From NCBI GenBank assembly GCA_964519985.1, contig CAZFMF010000012.1, positions 1-64,000 of the forward strand: DNA of 64,000 bases. Reading direction: 5' to 3'. The stretch comes from JAIEOG01 sp964519985 (lineage in GTDB: Bacteria > Bdellovibrionota > FAC87 > UBA2466). Below the pieces are notes generated by a model that was not told the DNA's origin, did not search any database, and saw only the letters and a program-made list of their open reading frames with translations. Positions 26,051 to 37,000 of the stretch are shown here, one piece after another (position 1 is the stretch's first letter; each line of letters begins with the position of its first letter). A program made the position numbers and the translations under genes.

Positions 26051-26836
26051 CTTCGCGAAAGGACCCACGTCGTCCTGGTGCGTCCCGAATACGGCGGCAA
26101 CATCGGATCCGCGGCTCGCGCCATGGCCAATATGGGAATTCGGGGCAGCTTGCGCATCGTCGGCGAACGATCCGTCCTGGACGCCGCTGCTTGGCGGATG
26201 GCAAAACACGCCAAGAACCGACTCGAAAATGCCCTCTTCTTCCCCGATTTACGCGCTGCTCTGGACCTGGGGCCCAAGCCACTGAAACTGGCATCCACCG
26301 CCCGAATCGGCTCTCCCCACCGCCCCCACCCCGTCCGCGTGGGGACAGCGATCGAACGGGCCCTCGTGAAATGGCGACACGAAGAAGTTTCCGATTTGGT
26401 TTTGGTTTTCGGGCCCGAGGCCGACGGCCTTTCGAATGCCGACATCGACCTATGCGACGTGATCGTGACCATTCCCTCTTCTGACGAATATCGCTCCTTG
26501 AATTTGTCCCAGGCCGTTCTCATCTTTACCTATGAACTGAACCGCCGACTGGTCGAGGACTGGCCGGAGTTTCAATCCCAGGGGCCGTCCCAGCGGGATC
26601 GTTTGGTGAGTCATTTTATTCGGCTCGCCGAAGAGGTGGGTTTCATCCTGCCCGACGATCCGTATAAGATGCGTCCCCGGTTGGAGCAGATCCTTTCGCA
26701 GCTCCCGCACCACGTCGAAGACGTGAAGACGCTACACGGACTGCTGGATCAAGCCATCCGTAGCGCGCGCGCGGGGGAACCGGAGTACAAGGGTCGTTAC
26801 CGAAGGAAAGTAGATGAGCGGCGAGAAGAAAGATAA
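26003..26836 (+). CDS. trmJ: TrmH/TrmJ-type SPOUT RNA methyltransferase
   Basis: It has 277 residues from TTG 26003 (the only plausible start in frame). SPOUT motifs: VLVRPEYGGNIGSAARAMANMG (motif 1, Asn and Arg), LVLVFGPEADGLSNADIDLCD (motif 2) and EYRSLNLSQAVLIFTYEL (motif 3). This is the TrmJ arrangement; TrmJ methylates 2'-O of tRNA residue 32. The C-terminal helical extension also fits TrmJ (about 245-260). It runs 23 nt into grpE, so the two are probably co-expressed. Exact RNA target is inferred. Confidence 0.85.
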   Translation: MEVSNPYKVFHSTCELLRERTHVVLVRPEYGGNIGSAARAMANMGIRGSLRIVGERSVLDAAAWRMAKHAKNRLENALFFPDLRAALDLGPKPLKLASTARIGSPHRPHPVRVGTAIERALVKWRHEEVSDLVLVFGPEADGLSNADIDLCDVIVTIPSSDEYRSLNLSQAVLIFTYELNRRLVEDWPEFQSQGPSQRDRLVSHFIRLAEEVGFILPDDPYKMRPRLEQILSQLPHHVEDVKTLHGLLDQAIRSARAGEPEYKGRYRRKVDERREER

Positions 26837-27356
26837 GGAAGAGGCGATGGAAGAAAATCTTCAAAACCAAAACGAGGAATCGGCGCGTCCAGTCGAAGCG
26901 ACCGTGAACGAAGCGCAGAAGCTACGCGAAGAAATGCTGTACCTGCGGGCGGAATTCGAAAACACCAAACGCCGTCTACTCCGCGAGCAAGAGACAGCCA
27001 TTCGGTACGCGAACGAAAAGTTGGCCGGCGACCTCTCCGGCATTGTGGATCTCTTCGAGCGCGCGCTCGATTCGGGCAAGGCCTTGAAGGAAAACGCGGC
27101 GGATGACGTCAAAAACTTCGTCACCGGGATCGAAATGACCCACCGCGAGCTCGTTCATCTTTTGAATCGTTTCGGTGTAGAATTGGTCGGCACCGTGGGA
27201 GAAAAGTTTGACCCGAGCCGACACGAAGCGGTTTCCCAAAGCCCGACCGAACCGGAGAAGGTCGACACCGTGATCGCCGTGGTGCAAAAAGGCTCGCTCC
27301 TGCAGGGGCGACTTTTGAAGCCGGCTAAAGTCGTCGTCGGAGTCGCCAAAGAATAG
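26814..27356 (+). CDS. grpE: Nucleotide exchange factor GrpE
   Basis: GrpE releases ADP from DnaK. It has 180 residues: an acidic N-terminus, a long coiled coil with EFENTKRRLLREQE, and the beta-domain with TGIEMTHRELVHLLNRFGVE and the HEAVSQSPT and GSLLQGRLLKPAKVVVG motifs. ATG at 26814 lies within the end of the trmJ-like gene; ATG at 26847 (MEENLQ) is an alternative. dnaJ follows after 12 nt; dnaK is not in the window. Confidence 0.96.
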   Translation: MSGEKKDKEEAMEENLQNQNEESARPVEATVNEAQKLREEMLYLRAEFENTKRRLLREQETAIRYANEKLAGDLSGIVDLFERALDSGKALKENAADDVKNFVTGIEMTHRELVHLLNRFGVELVGTVGEKFDPSRHEAVSQSPTEPEKVDTVIAVVQKGSLLQGRLLKPAKVVVGVAKE

Positions 27357-27368
27357 TACCACCCGAAA

Positions 27369-28466
27369 ATGTCAAAACGTGACTACTACGAAATCCTCAG
27401 CGTCCAACGTGAGGTTACCGACGATGAACTGAAGAAGAGCTACCGCAAGCTCGCAATTCAGTTTCATCCCGATCGGAATCCCGGAGATCCGCAGGCCGAA
27501 ATCCGCTTCAAGGAAATCAATGAAGCGTACCAAGTGCTGAGCGACCCCAAAAAACGCGCCGCCTACAATCAGTTTGGCCACGCCGGAGTGGGCGGTGGCG
27601 GATTCGGTTTCGATCCTGGCTTTGGATCTTCCTTCTCCGATATTTTCGACAATATCTTTGGTGATATTTTCGGCGGCGGCGGGTCGCAGCCTTCGGCCGG
27701 CGTCGACTTGCGCTACAACATGGAAATCAGCTTCGAGGAAGCGGCGTTCGGCACGGAACGGACGATTACTTTCCAACGCGAAAGCACCTGCACCACCTGC
27801 AGCGGCAATGGCGCTAAGCCCGGAACAACGCCCAAGAAGTGCAAGACCTGCCGGGGCTCCGGCCAGATGCATTTCAACCAGGGCTTTTTCACCCTCTCTC
27901 GCACTTGTTCGTCTTGTTTAGGTCGGGGGGCCGTCGTGGAACATCGCTGCGATGATTGCGGCGGCCGCGGACGGACCAAGAGTGAAACCTCCGTGCAGGT
28001 GAAAATTCCGGCCGGCATTGATTCCGACCAGCGGCTGCGATTGCGCGGCGAAGGTGAAGTGGCGGAGCCGGGTGGACGGCCCGGCGATCTCTATGTCCAC
28101 GTCCGAGTCAAAGAGCATGCGCTCTTTCGACGCGAGTCCGAGCACCTCATTTTAGATCTTCCGATTAGCTTTGTTCAGGCGGCAATGGGCGCTAAGATCG
28201 ACATCCCGACGCTGGAAGGCCCGACGGAGTTGACCCTTCCGGCCGGGACCCAATCGGGGGAAATTCTCAAGCTGCGCGGCAAGGGGATAAAGCGGTTGAA
28301 TGGCAATGGGAACGGGGACTTGGTAGTGCGCGTCATCGTCGAAATCCCGAGCAAACTCTCCGGTAAACAGAAGGAACTTTTGCGACAGTTTGCGGAAGAA
28401 GAAGCCAAGGGAACGCACCCGGGGATTGACCGTTTCATCCAAAAGTTTAAAGACATACTGAAGTGA
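27369..28466 (+). CDS. dnaJ: Chaperone protein DnaJ
   Basis: This is a type I J-protein of 365 residues. J domain residues 4-70 with HPD in FHPDRNPGD; a Gly/Phe linker (GVGGGGFGFDPGFG); four zinc-binding CxxCxGxG repeats (CTTCSGNG, CKTCRGSG, CSSCLGRG, CDDCGGRG); and two C-terminal substrate-binding domains. It acts with DnaK and the upstream GrpE. Its stop overlaps the GTG of the next gene (GTGA). Confidence 0.98.
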   Translation: MSKRDYYEILSVQREVTDDELKKSYRKLAIQFHPDRNPGDPQAEIRFKEINEAYQVLSDPKKRAAYNQFGHAGVGGGGFGFDPGFGSSFSDIFDNIFGDIFGGGGSQPSAGVDLRYNMEISFEEAAFGTERTITFQRESTCTTCSGNGAKPGTTPKKCKTCRGSGQMHFNQGFFTLSRTCSSCLGRGAVVEHRCDDCGGRGRTKSETSVQVKIPAGIDSDQRLRLRGEGEVAEPGGRPGDLYVHVRVKEHALFRRESEHLILDLPISFVQAAMGAKIDIPTLEGPTELTLPAGTQSGEILKLRGKGIKRLNGNGNGDLVVRVIVEIPSKLSGKQKELLRQFAEEEAKGTHPGIDRFIQKFKDILK

Positions 28467-30439
28467 ATCGAAAAACCGCCATTCTGTCTGTTCTGCTCCT
28501 TTCCGCTTGGCTAGCGGGTTGCGCCAGCTCGGGCCCACCCCAGCCGGAATCCGTAAATTTGCAGGAAGATAGTGCGTTGAAGTCCGGCGAAGTGGAATCG
28601 CCGGCCCGTTCTTCTTTCTTCCAGGCCGAGCGCCTCTTCAAGGCCAAGAAGTACAAAAATGCGATCGACGGTTACCGCAGCATCAAGAAACGGTTTCCGG
28701 GCGGACGTGCCCACCAGATTTCGTCCTACCGTCTCGGCAGCATTTTTTACCTTTCGAATAAGTACCCGCAGGCGAGCCAGGAGTTCCAAAGTTTCCTGCA
28801 GACGTTTCCCAAATCCGAGCTGGCCTTTGACGTGACGTACAACCTGGCGGCTTCGGAATACCAGCAGGGCCACTACGACAAAGCCTTTGAAGCGTTGCGT
28901 CGATTGTCTGCCGATGAAGTCCGCGCCCAAGGCCCCCGGCGAGCGGAAGTGGTCTACCAATTAGGCGCGCAAACCGCGGCGGCGTTGGGCAATCACGCGG
29001 CGGCCATCACTTACTATGCGGCCTACCTGCAGGTTCCGATTGAAGACGGGAAGCGCCGCTCGATTGAGAACGGCATCGGCCAGCATTTAAATCAAATGAA
29101 TTCGCCGGACGACTTGAATGCCCTGATGGCGCAGCTCAGTGAACCGGGCACGCGCGGCCGGATCGCCGAACGGCTCGCCGCCCTTTCGGGTGGCGCGGCG
29201 GCCACGACGACCGGGGCGCCAACGATGGAAGGGGTAGCCCCCCTCGGTTCCATGCCCGGTACTTCGACGGCCGGTGCCGGCCTAGCTTCTCCGACCAGTG
29301 GCGATCGAACCCATGTCGGCGTGGTCTTACCGCTTTCGGGGCCCCTCGCTCCTTACGGCCGCCGAGCCCTCGACGGAATCTTGTTGGCCGCCGGTGTGTA
29401 TCGGCGTGAGGGTGGGAGCGATTTTGAAATCTTCGTGGAAGATTCTGGCTCCAATCCGGCTTTGGCCGCGCAGGGCGTCGAACGCCTCTACCAAGATCAC
29501 AATGTCATTGCGGTCATCGGCCCGATCAGTTGGAAAGAATCCATCGCTGCCGGCGATATGGCGCAAGAACTGGGTGTCTTGAATCTTTCCCTCAGCGGCA
29601 AAGAGGGCATATCCGAACGCGGGGCGTACCTTTTTCAAAATGCGTTGACCCCGCGCGTGCAAATGGAAAACCTTGTGAAGCACGCGATTCAGGAAAAGCG
29701 CCTTCGACGATTCGCCATCCTCGCACCCAACAATGCTTTTGGCGACGATATGGCGACCGAGTTTGCCGCCGTGGCCAAAAAGCTGGGCGGCAAGATTGTC
29801 GGCTACGAATCGTATTCTCCGGACGCGAAGGACTTCCAAGAACCCGTCCAAAAACTCACGGGACTTGCCGATCCGCGTTACCGCAAGATGGAGAACCAGC
29901 GGCTGGAACAATTTGCGCGCGAGCAGCAAGAGAAGACCCGCCGTCCGTCGAAGGCGCGCTTACCGCCCATTGTGGACTTCGACGCGATCTTCTTGCCCGA
30001 CGGTCCCAAAAACGCGGCCCAGATCGCTGCCAGCCTGGCCTATTTCGATGTGTCCGGCGTGACTTTGCTTGGCACCAGCGAATGGAACAGCGATCAGCTC
30101 TACAAACGCGGCGGGCGACTGGTCGAAGGCGCGATCTTTCCGGGCGGGTTGTCCCTCAGCTCAAGCAGCCCGCGTCAAAAAGATTTTATTCGTCTTTACG
30201 CCGAAGCTTACGGAACGATGCCCGACCTGCTGGCCACCCAAGCGTTTGAGGCGGTCGAGTTGGTGGCCCGCGCCGCCGGGGCAAGCTCCGGAAATCGCAA
30301 TAACGCCGTCTCCGAACTGATGTCACTCAATCGCTTCGAAAGCCCGCTGGGTCAGTTGTCCTTCGATCAAAGTCGCATCGCGTTGCGCAAACTTCCCATT
30401 CTCAGCCTCGAACCGGGCGGTAATATCGTCGAGCAGTAG
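28463..30439 (+). CDS. TPR / LpoA-like periplasmic-binding-fold lipoprotein
   Basis: The protein has 658 residues. The signal ends with a lipobox at LAGCAS (Cys about 20). Residues 50-190 are TPR-like (FFQAERLFKAKKYKNAIDGY, SYRLGSIFYLSNKYPQASQEF), resembling BamD/YbgF-type repeats. After a Gly/Thr/Ala linker, residues from about 285 form a type I periplasmic binding fold (HVGVVLPLSGPLAPYGRRAL, VIGPISWKESIAAGDMA). This domain order is that of LpoA, the outer-membrane activator of PBP1A. A role in peptidoglycan synthesis is inferred; ligand binding is also possible. GTG start is coupled to dnaJ. Confidence 0.8.
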   Translation: MNRKTAILSVLLLSAWLAGCASSGPPQPESVNLQEDSALKSGEVESPARSSFFQAERLFKAKKYKNAIDGYRSIKKRFPGGRAHQISSYRLGSIFYLSNKYPQASQEFQSFLQTFPKSELAFDVTYNLAASEYQQGHYDKAFEALRRLSADEVRAQGPRRAEVVYQLGAQTAAALGNHAAAITYYAAYLQVPIEDGKRRSIENGIGQHLNQMNSPDDLNALMAQLSEPGTRGRIAERLAALSGGAAATTTGAPTMEGVAPLGSMPGTSTAGAGLASPTSGDRTHVGVVLPLSGPLAPYGRRALDGILLAAGVYRREGGSDFEIFVEDSGSNPALAAQGVERLYQDHNVIAVIGPISWKESIAAGDMAQELGVLNLSLSGKEGISERGAYLFQNALTPRVQMENLVKHAIQEKRLRRFAILAPNNAFGDDMATEFAAVAKKLGGKIVGYESYSPDAKDFQEPVQKLTGLADPRYRKMENQRLEQFAREQQEKTRRPSKARLPPIVDFDAIFLPDGPKNAAQIAASLAYFDVSGVTLLGTSEWNSDQLYKRGGRLVEGAIFPGGLSLSSSSPRQKDFIRLYAEAYGTMPDLLATQAFEAVELVARAAGASSGNRNNAVSELMSLNRFESPLGQLSFDQSRIALRKLPILSLEPGGNIVEQ

Positions 30440-30551
30440 ACGATCCATTTCCCCAAATGCTAGAATGTAATTCAGTTACGCGTCTCATCGTTCTTTAAGT
30501 TCCAAACACAAATAAAAAAACCAGCGACTCGGTTCGAGCGGGAGCCCTCTC

Positions 30552-30914
30552 ATGAAGAAGAAGGATCTGTCGAAGTTTGTGGATTTGTTGCAGCAGGAAA
30601 AAGCACGCATCTTGAACCATGCGGAAAAGAATAAAAACGCCGACTTGACGCTAAGCACCGATGACCTGGCGGACGAAGTCGACTTGGCCTCCTCCGAACT
30701 CAATCAGAACGTCAGCCTGAAACTGCGCGACCGGGAACGCGTCGTGTTACAGAAAATTCAAGACGCTCTGAGCAAGATCGAAGAAGGCACCTACGGTATT
30801 TGCGAGGTGTGCGAAGAAGCGATCGAGCCAAAACGCCTGGAAGCCCAGCCGATGGCAGAACTCTGCATCCGCTGCAAGGAAGCCCAGGAACTGCAAGAAA
30901 AGGCCTTCGCGTAA
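30552..30914 (+). CDS. dksA: DksA/TraR C4-type zinc finger protein
   Basis: The protein has 120 residues. A helical hairpin (first 80 residues) with acidic DLADEVDLASSELNQ is followed by a zinc finger with CEVC and CIRC pairs (YGICEVCEEAIEPKRLEAQP). This is the standard short DksA seen outside gammaproteobacteria. It enters the RNA polymerase secondary channel and acts with ppGpp. GGGAGC precedes the ATG. It lies between the LpoA-like gene and lon in the same direction. Confidence 0.9.
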   Translation: MKKKDLSKFVDLLQQEKARILNHAEKNKNADLTLSTDDLADEVDLASSELNQNVSLKLRDRERVVLQKIQDALSKIEEGTYGICEVCEEAIEPKRLEAQPMAELCIRCKEAQELQEKAFA

Positions 30915-31045
30915 GGCCACCCGCCCCCTAATACCAATCTTGATCCGATCCACATAATCAGGCTCAAGTACGGTTACCATTCAGCCGAAAAATAGAAGGG
31001 CAGCGATTTTCACCGCGAAAAAACTCTCAACGCTGAAGGTGACCC

Positions 31046-33505
31046 ATGCCAAACGAGTTCTCCGAAAATAACGAAGAACTTGTCATTCCCGACGAACTGC
31101 CGCTTCTGCCGGTACGGGACGTGGTTGTATACCCGTACATGATTTTGCCGCTGTTCGTAGGACGTGAACCCTCCATTCGGGCCGTCAATGAAGCGCTAGC
31201 CAAAGATCGCCTCATCTTCCTGGCCGCCCAAAGAGAAATCACCGACGAAAACCCGAGCGCCGAATCCATCTATACGGTGGGTACGATCGCGATGATCATG
31301 CGGATGCGAAAGCTTCCGGACGGTCGGGTCAAGATCCTCGTCCAGGGCCTCACTAAGGGCACCATCCAAGACTTCACGCAGGAAAAACCGTTTTTCCGCG
31401 CGAAAGTAAAACAGATTAAAGAAGGCAACGCCACGCGCGACAATCTCGAAGTCGAAGCGATGATGCGTACGGTGAAGGAGCAGCTTGAGAAAGTGATCTC
31501 CATGGGCCGGATGCTCTCGCCCGATATCCTCATGGTGGTCGACGATATCAACGACGCCGGGCGCTTAGCCGACCTGGTGGCCAGCAATCTCGGGTTGAAG
31601 GTCAGCGAAGGCCAGGAGATCCTCGAGCTTTTCGATCCGGTCGATCGCCTCCGTCGCATCAACGATATCCTGGTCAAAGAACTCGAAATCCTCGCGATGC
31701 AGGCGCGTATCCGTACACAGGCCCGCGACGAAATGACCAAGAGTCAGCGCGAGTATTTCCTGCGCGAACAAATCCGCGCGATTAAGAACGAGTTGGGTGA
31801 TACGGAGTCGAAGAGCGAAGAGATCCAAGAGCTTCGCAACAAAGTCGACGCCGCGAAAATGCCCGACGAAGTCCGTGACGAAGCGTTGAAGCAGATCGGC
31901 CGCTTGGAGCGCATGCACCAAGATGCCAGCGAAGCAACCATCGTGCGCACGTACCTCGACTGGCTGACCGACCTGCCCTGGGGCCGGACCTCGGAAGACA
32001 GTCTCGACTTGAACGATGCCCAAAAGATTCTGGACGAAGATCACTTCGACCTGAAAAAGATCAAGGAACGTATTCTCGAGTTCCTAGCCGTGCGTAAGCT
32101 CAAGCCGAAAATGAAGGGACCCATCCTTTGCTTCGTCGGGCCTCCGGGCGTCGGTAAAACGAGCCTCGGAAAGTCAATCGCGCGGGCCATGGGCCGCAAG
32201 TTTGTGCGCATCTCGCTCGGCGGGATTCGCGATGAAGCCGATATCCGCGGCCATCGCCGCACGTACGTTGGGGCGATGCCCGGACGTATCGTCCAAGGCT
32301 TGAAGCAAGCCGGAACCAGCAACCCGATCTTCATGTTAGATGAAATCGACAAGCTGGGCGCCGACTTCCGGGGCGATCCCGCCTCGGCCCTGCTCGAGGT
32401 CCTGGACCCCGAACAGAACTTCAGCTTCCGCGATCACTATTTGAATCTGCCGTATGACTTGTCGAACATCATGTTCATCGCCACCGCGAACATGATGGAT
32501 CCCGTTCCTTCGGCCCTCAAAGACCGTATGGAAGTGATCCAGCTCTCTGGCTACAGCCAGGAAGAAAAGCTGAAAATCGCCGAGCAGTTCCTAATCAACA
32601 AGCAGATTGAAGAGAATGGTTTGAAGCCGGAAGAGATCGAGATTGCCGAAGGTGCCCTCGCCCGCATCGTGGACGAGTACACCCAAGAAGCCGGCTTGCG
32701 TAACCTGGAGCGACACATTGCTTCGGTTTGCCGCAAGGTGGCCCGCAAGATCGCCAGCTCCGAGACGAAGTTAGAGCGTCAAGTCGTCACGTCGGCCTCG
32801 ATACCGAAGTTCCTCGGACCGCCGAAGTTCATTCCGGAAGAAGAACGCACGCACGACGAAGTCGGGGTGGTGACGGGTCTAGCCTGGACTCAGTTTGGCG
32901 GCGAGATCCTCAACATTGAGACCACGCTGATGCGAAAGAACGGTGGGGGGTTAGTGCTCACCGGCTCTCTCGGGGATGTGATGAAAGAATCCGCTCACGC
33001 GGCGCTCTCCTTCATCCGTAGCAAAGCGCATACGTTTGGTATCGATGAACGCGTGTTCAGCCGGTACGAGATTCACGTTCACGTTCCTCAAGGCGCCATC
33101 CCGAAGGACGGCCCTTCCGCGGGTATCACCATGACCACCGCGCTTGTCTCCCTGCTTACCGGAAATCCGGTGCGTCGAGACGTCGCGATGACGGGTGAAG
33201 TCACTCTGCGCGGTAAGGTGTTGCCCATCGGCGGCGTGAAAGAAAAAACGCTCGCGGCACTCCGTCACGGCATCAAGACGCTCATCATGCCGGCGAAGAA
33301 CGAGAAGGACGTTGATGATGTCCCGAAGGAACTCAAGAAGAAGTTGAAGTTCCACTTCGCCAAAGATGTGATGGAAGCACTCGAGCACGCACTGCTCAAC
33401 GACCCGAAAGAATGGGCGAAGCGCATGCCCAAAACCGGTGGCTCCGACTCGTCAGAGTCCAAGCCCGTCTCCCGCAGCGCCAAGACCGTGGAACGTGCCG
33501 CCTAA
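31046..33505 (+). CDS. lon: ATP-dependent protease Lon
   Basis: It has 819 residues. The N-terminal LON substrate domain is residues 14-210. The AAA+ module carries GPPGVGKT at 365-372 and Walker B FMLDEIDKLG. The protease domain has the catalytic Ser691 in KDGPSAG and Lys734 in GGVKEK. AAGGTGA precedes ATG at 31046. The C-terminal 30 residues are Ser-rich and poorly conserved. It converges on the PilZ gene with a 4-nt overlap. Degrades damaged and regulatory proteins in the cytoplasm. Confidence 0.98.
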   Translation: MPNEFSENNEELVIPDELPLLPVRDVVVYPYMILPLFVGREPSIRAVNEALAKDRLIFLAAQREITDENPSAESIYTVGTIAMIMRMRKLPDGRVKILVQGLTKGTIQDFTQEKPFFRAKVKQIKEGNATRDNLEVEAMMRTVKEQLEKVISMGRMLSPDILMVVDDINDAGRLADLVASNLGLKVSEGQEILELFDPVDRLRRINDILVKELEILAMQARIRTQARDEMTKSQREYFLREQIRAIKNELGDTESKSEEIQELRNKVDAAKMPDEVRDEALKQIGRLERMHQDASEATIVRTYLDWLTDLPWGRTSEDSLDLNDAQKILDEDHFDLKKIKERILEFLAVRKLKPKMKGPILCFVGPPGVGKTSLGKSIARAMGRKFVRISLGGIRDEADIRGHRRTYVGAMPGRIVQGLKQAGTSNPIFMLDEIDKLGADFRGDPASALLEVLDPEQNFSFRDHYLNLPYDLSNIMFIATANMMDPVPSALKDRMEVIQLSGYSQEEKLKIAEQFLINKQIEENGLKPEEIEIAEGALARIVDEYTQEAGLRNLERHIASVCRKVARKIASSETKLERQVVTSASIPKFLGPPKFIPEEERTHDEVGVVTGLAWTQFGGEILNIETTLMRKNGGGLVLTGSLGDVMKESAHAALSFIRSKAHTFGIDERVFSRYEIHVHVPQGAIPKDGPSAGITMTTALVSLLTGNPVRRDVAMTGEVTLRGKVLPIGGVKEKTLAALRHGIKTLIMPAKNEKDVDDVPKELKKKLKFHFAKDVMEALEHALLNDPKEWAKRMPKTGGSDSSESKPVSRSAKTVERAA

Positions 33506-33897
33506 GCGGCGACTTTCTTTCCCAAGACCGCGCGCCGAAGCAATTCGGAGATGAAGTTCTTCTTTTCGGGCGCCATACCCATGAACTGCACGCCCAATCC
33601 ACTCTGGGCGGTTCCGCGCACCCAGCGCACTTCTGATTTGAGTTCCTGTTTGCCTTGCGAAGGGGCGATACGCACCTCCACCGTAACTTCCTGGCCCAGG
33701 CCAATCGGAAACACGCCGTGGATGAAGGCTCCGCCTTCCGACAAATTGATCAATTCGCCGGTAAAAACCTGCTCCCCTTCGCCTTGCCGAATACGGACCG
33801 TCACGGGAACATTCACGGGAATGCGCGGACTACGACGTAGCGCACTGCTATCTTTCCCGGATTGGATACTGATTTCGACCGTCGGTTGTTGAGTCAT
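33502..33897 (-). CDS. PilZ domain protein
   Basis: The protein has 131 residues, essentially one PilZ domain. RRSPRIPVNVPVTVRI supplies the Arg pair of the RxxxR c-di-GMP-binding motif, and LINLSEGGAFIHG supplies (D/N)xSxxG. A cytoplasmic c-di-GMP sensor is inferred. It is divergent from the large cyclase gene at 34086, which begins with PilZ-like domains of its own, so the locus as a whole looks like c-di-GMP signalling. Confidence 0.9.
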   Translation of the reverse strand: MTQQPTVEISIQSGKDSSALRRSPRIPVNVPVTVRIRQGEGEQVFTGELINLSEGGAFIHGVFPIGLGQEVTVEVRIAPSQGKQELKSEVRWVRGTAQSGLGVQFMGMAPEKKNFISELLRRAVLGKKVAA

Positions 33898-34085
33898 TTG
33901 CTACCCCCCCTTTAACCCCAACTCAATATTACACGTCGCGTCACAGACGGTTCAACGTGGACAAGCAGAATACGGCGAAGAAACCTGCGTGCGACTTCCT
34001 TTTTGACACCGTGGAAACCCGCAAAAATCCCAACAAACCCCTCTAGTTAGGCTTGATTTCTGCCGATTCTCCTTACAGGAGACCT

Positions 34086-37000
34086 TTGCCCCGAGCCATG
34101 CAACCCACTGCGCAAAAAGCCGAGCCGAAGACCGAGTCCCGGAGCGAAGACCGGCACGGAGAGTCTCAACTTCTCTTTCCGGTTTCGATGGTGGTCAAAC
34201 TCGAGGACCGCGAGATCGTGGTGGAAGTGGTGAACTACCACCACAAGGGCGCTTGCCTACGTTTTTCCGACGTACCCGCCGGACTCCTCGAAAAACTCGA
34301 AGCGGGCAAAGTCGCGATGGATTTTTTTCTCGGCAAGCGCCGGCTGCGCGGGAACGTTCCATTCCGGCTGGCGTGGCAGAGCTTGGCCCAGGACAAAACG
34401 ATCGGGGTCGAGTTTCTAGCGACGTCCACCGAATTCGTCCCGCGCCCCACGCGCTTTGCCGTCCACACGGAGTTCCCGCCGCAAGTTTCGGCAATGGACC
34501 CAATGGACCCCAATCGCACCGTTTTCTTCCGCGTGCAGAACGTCTCCGAAAACGGAATGCTCTTACTTTCGTCGCTGGCCAACAAGCATCTTCTGCCCGG
34601 TCTCATCCTGCGTAACGCGCAGCTCACGATTCCGGGACAAGCGACGATTACCGTTTCCCTCTTTCTCGTGAACACGCGTCGCTCCGAAACGCCGGGAATG
34701 TTTGAAATCGGCGCGTCGGTGGAAGGCAACAAGTCTGACTACGTCGCCCAGGTCCGTCGGTACATTTCCTTCCTGTCGCCCATGGAGGAGTCTGAACGCA
34801 GGAACGGCGAAGGCGAACCGGTCGTGCTCACCAAGCACCTCAAGCACGGAACCTCTTACCGCGTCGTCACCAAGCCGGAAGACTACGCGAAAGTACTGAA
34901 GCTTCGCTATGCCGCGTATTTAAGCCACTCTAAGGTGCGCACGGGCTCGCAATGGTCGGATCAGGGTGAGGGGCTCGCTCAGGAAGGAACGATCCTGGCG
35001 GGCTTTGTCGGGTCGCAGCTCCTTTCCACGGTGGAGCTGCGCTTTAGCGACGGACCGGTGCCCTTCCGAATCTGCAAGTATTTCCCAGACGGCAAGCTAC
35101 CTTTTTCACTTCAGCGCCGCACGGTGGAGATCAATAAACTTTCCGTGCACCCGAACGCGCAGGGCACGGACATGTTCGTCGGCGTCTACCAACGTATTCA
35201 CAGCATCTTGGTGCAGCGTGGCGGATACGACGTGCTGATCGCGGCTACCGATAAGCTTGCGCCGCTCTACCTGCGTTTGGGTTTCAATAAAACGGGCGTC
35301 ACCATCCCGCACCCCTACCTGGCCGGCCAGAACCTGAATCTGCTGATTCTGCCCATGCAATATTACTTAGAAGCGCGGCAGATCAATCCGGCCGCGTGGG
35401 TGGCGGTGTACGAGAACACGCAACGTTACCTAGAATCCGTGGGCATCGCCCGACCACTGCAACGCAGCCTGCGCTATCGGATCCTGCGTGCAGTCGGGGT
35501 CTTGCTGCAACCGTTCTTGCGCCGAAAATCCGGCAAGAAAACCGCCGCCGGTGACCGCGCTCCGGCCAAGGAAAACACTTTCTCCAATCCCTTCGTGGAT
35601 CCCAAGTGGACCTCGCAGCACATCATTGCGCCGATCATGAAGCCTTACGTGCTCGAAGCCGATGCCATGATCGGAACGGAGAAAGTGGACGCCATCCTCA
35701 GTCGCATCGGCGTGCCCCGCACCTTTTTCAATCGCCAGGCGAACTGGCTCAGCGTGGCCTTCCTAGACGAATTTATCGATCAGTTTTCCACCCACGGTGA
35801 TATCGCGGAACTTTCACGGCGTTCGGGCGAGCGCGCGTTACAGCGCGATCAAATCGGCGTGAAATACTTCTTCCTGAAGCATTTCGTGACTCCCGAGCAG
35901 ACGTTCCGAGCCACCGAGAAGATCTTACCCAAGTTCAACCAGAGTCGGTCCTACGAGCTGCTCGAAGTGTCCCGATCCCACGCGAAGTTCGCGATCGGCG
36001 TTCAGCCGGGCTACCCGTTGCCGAAACACCGTCAGTCCTGCCTAAACTGGCAGACCAATCTGGAAGCGTATTTCAAGATCATGGCCGGCACCGTGGGACA
36101 AGTGACCAAGCTCACTTGCTGTTACGATGGCGACGAAACCTGCACGTACGATCTGCGTTGGACCCAATCCCGCCGTATCTTACCCGCCTTGGCCGCGGGA
36201 CTCATCGGGACGGGGGTTCTAACGGGTGTCGCCGTGATGGTCTGGCCCTGGATCCGGCACTTTCCGCTTAGCACCATTGCCTTGTCTATTTTTGGTGGCG
36301 GTTCGTTTGCCGCCGCCGTGCGGGAAATCTTCCTGCACCGGCGCGACAGCAAGAACTTTGACCACGAATTCGAGCGCCTCGAGCAAGAGGGCTCGGAAAA
36401 ATACTCCGAACTCCAACAAGCCAAAACGACGCTTGACGAGCGCTATCGCGAAGCCCGGCTTCTGGAAGATACGGCGAAGAAGATTCAGGCGAGTAATGAA
36501 CTCACCGATATCTTGAAAGTCTCGTTGGATGCGATCTGTAAACACTTTGGTTTCGACCGCGCATTCGTGATGTTGGCCGATGAAGGTCGCAAGATGTTGC
36601 GCACCTCGGCGGTCGCCTGCATCAAAGAAGGGGTTGAAGAGCTCTGGGGTTTCCAAGTCGATGTTTCGCAGCTACGTCCTAATTCTATTTTCGTGTCTTC
36701 AGTTTTTCATACCGGAAACCCGGTCTTGATCGACAATGTCGACACCCATTTCTTCCAGTTCAACGAACCGTCCCAGAAACTCATCAAAAAACTGGGTACC
36801 CGCGGTTTCATTATGGTCCCGATCCCTTCCGAGAATTCACGTTGGGGCGTGTTGATTGCGGATAAAACCTCCCCTAATAAGAATCTCTCGCGTACCGATC
36901 TGACTCTCTTGCAACGCGTGGCCCAGCACCTAGGCATTTCGCTCGATAAGCAAGCCAAGCTCGATCACGAACGTGGCGTTCGCCAACTCTTTCAAAAGTA

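Noticed and set aside
34003..34008. TTGACA as -35 for the cyclase gene
   Set aside because: No acceptable -10 at 16-18 nt downstream.
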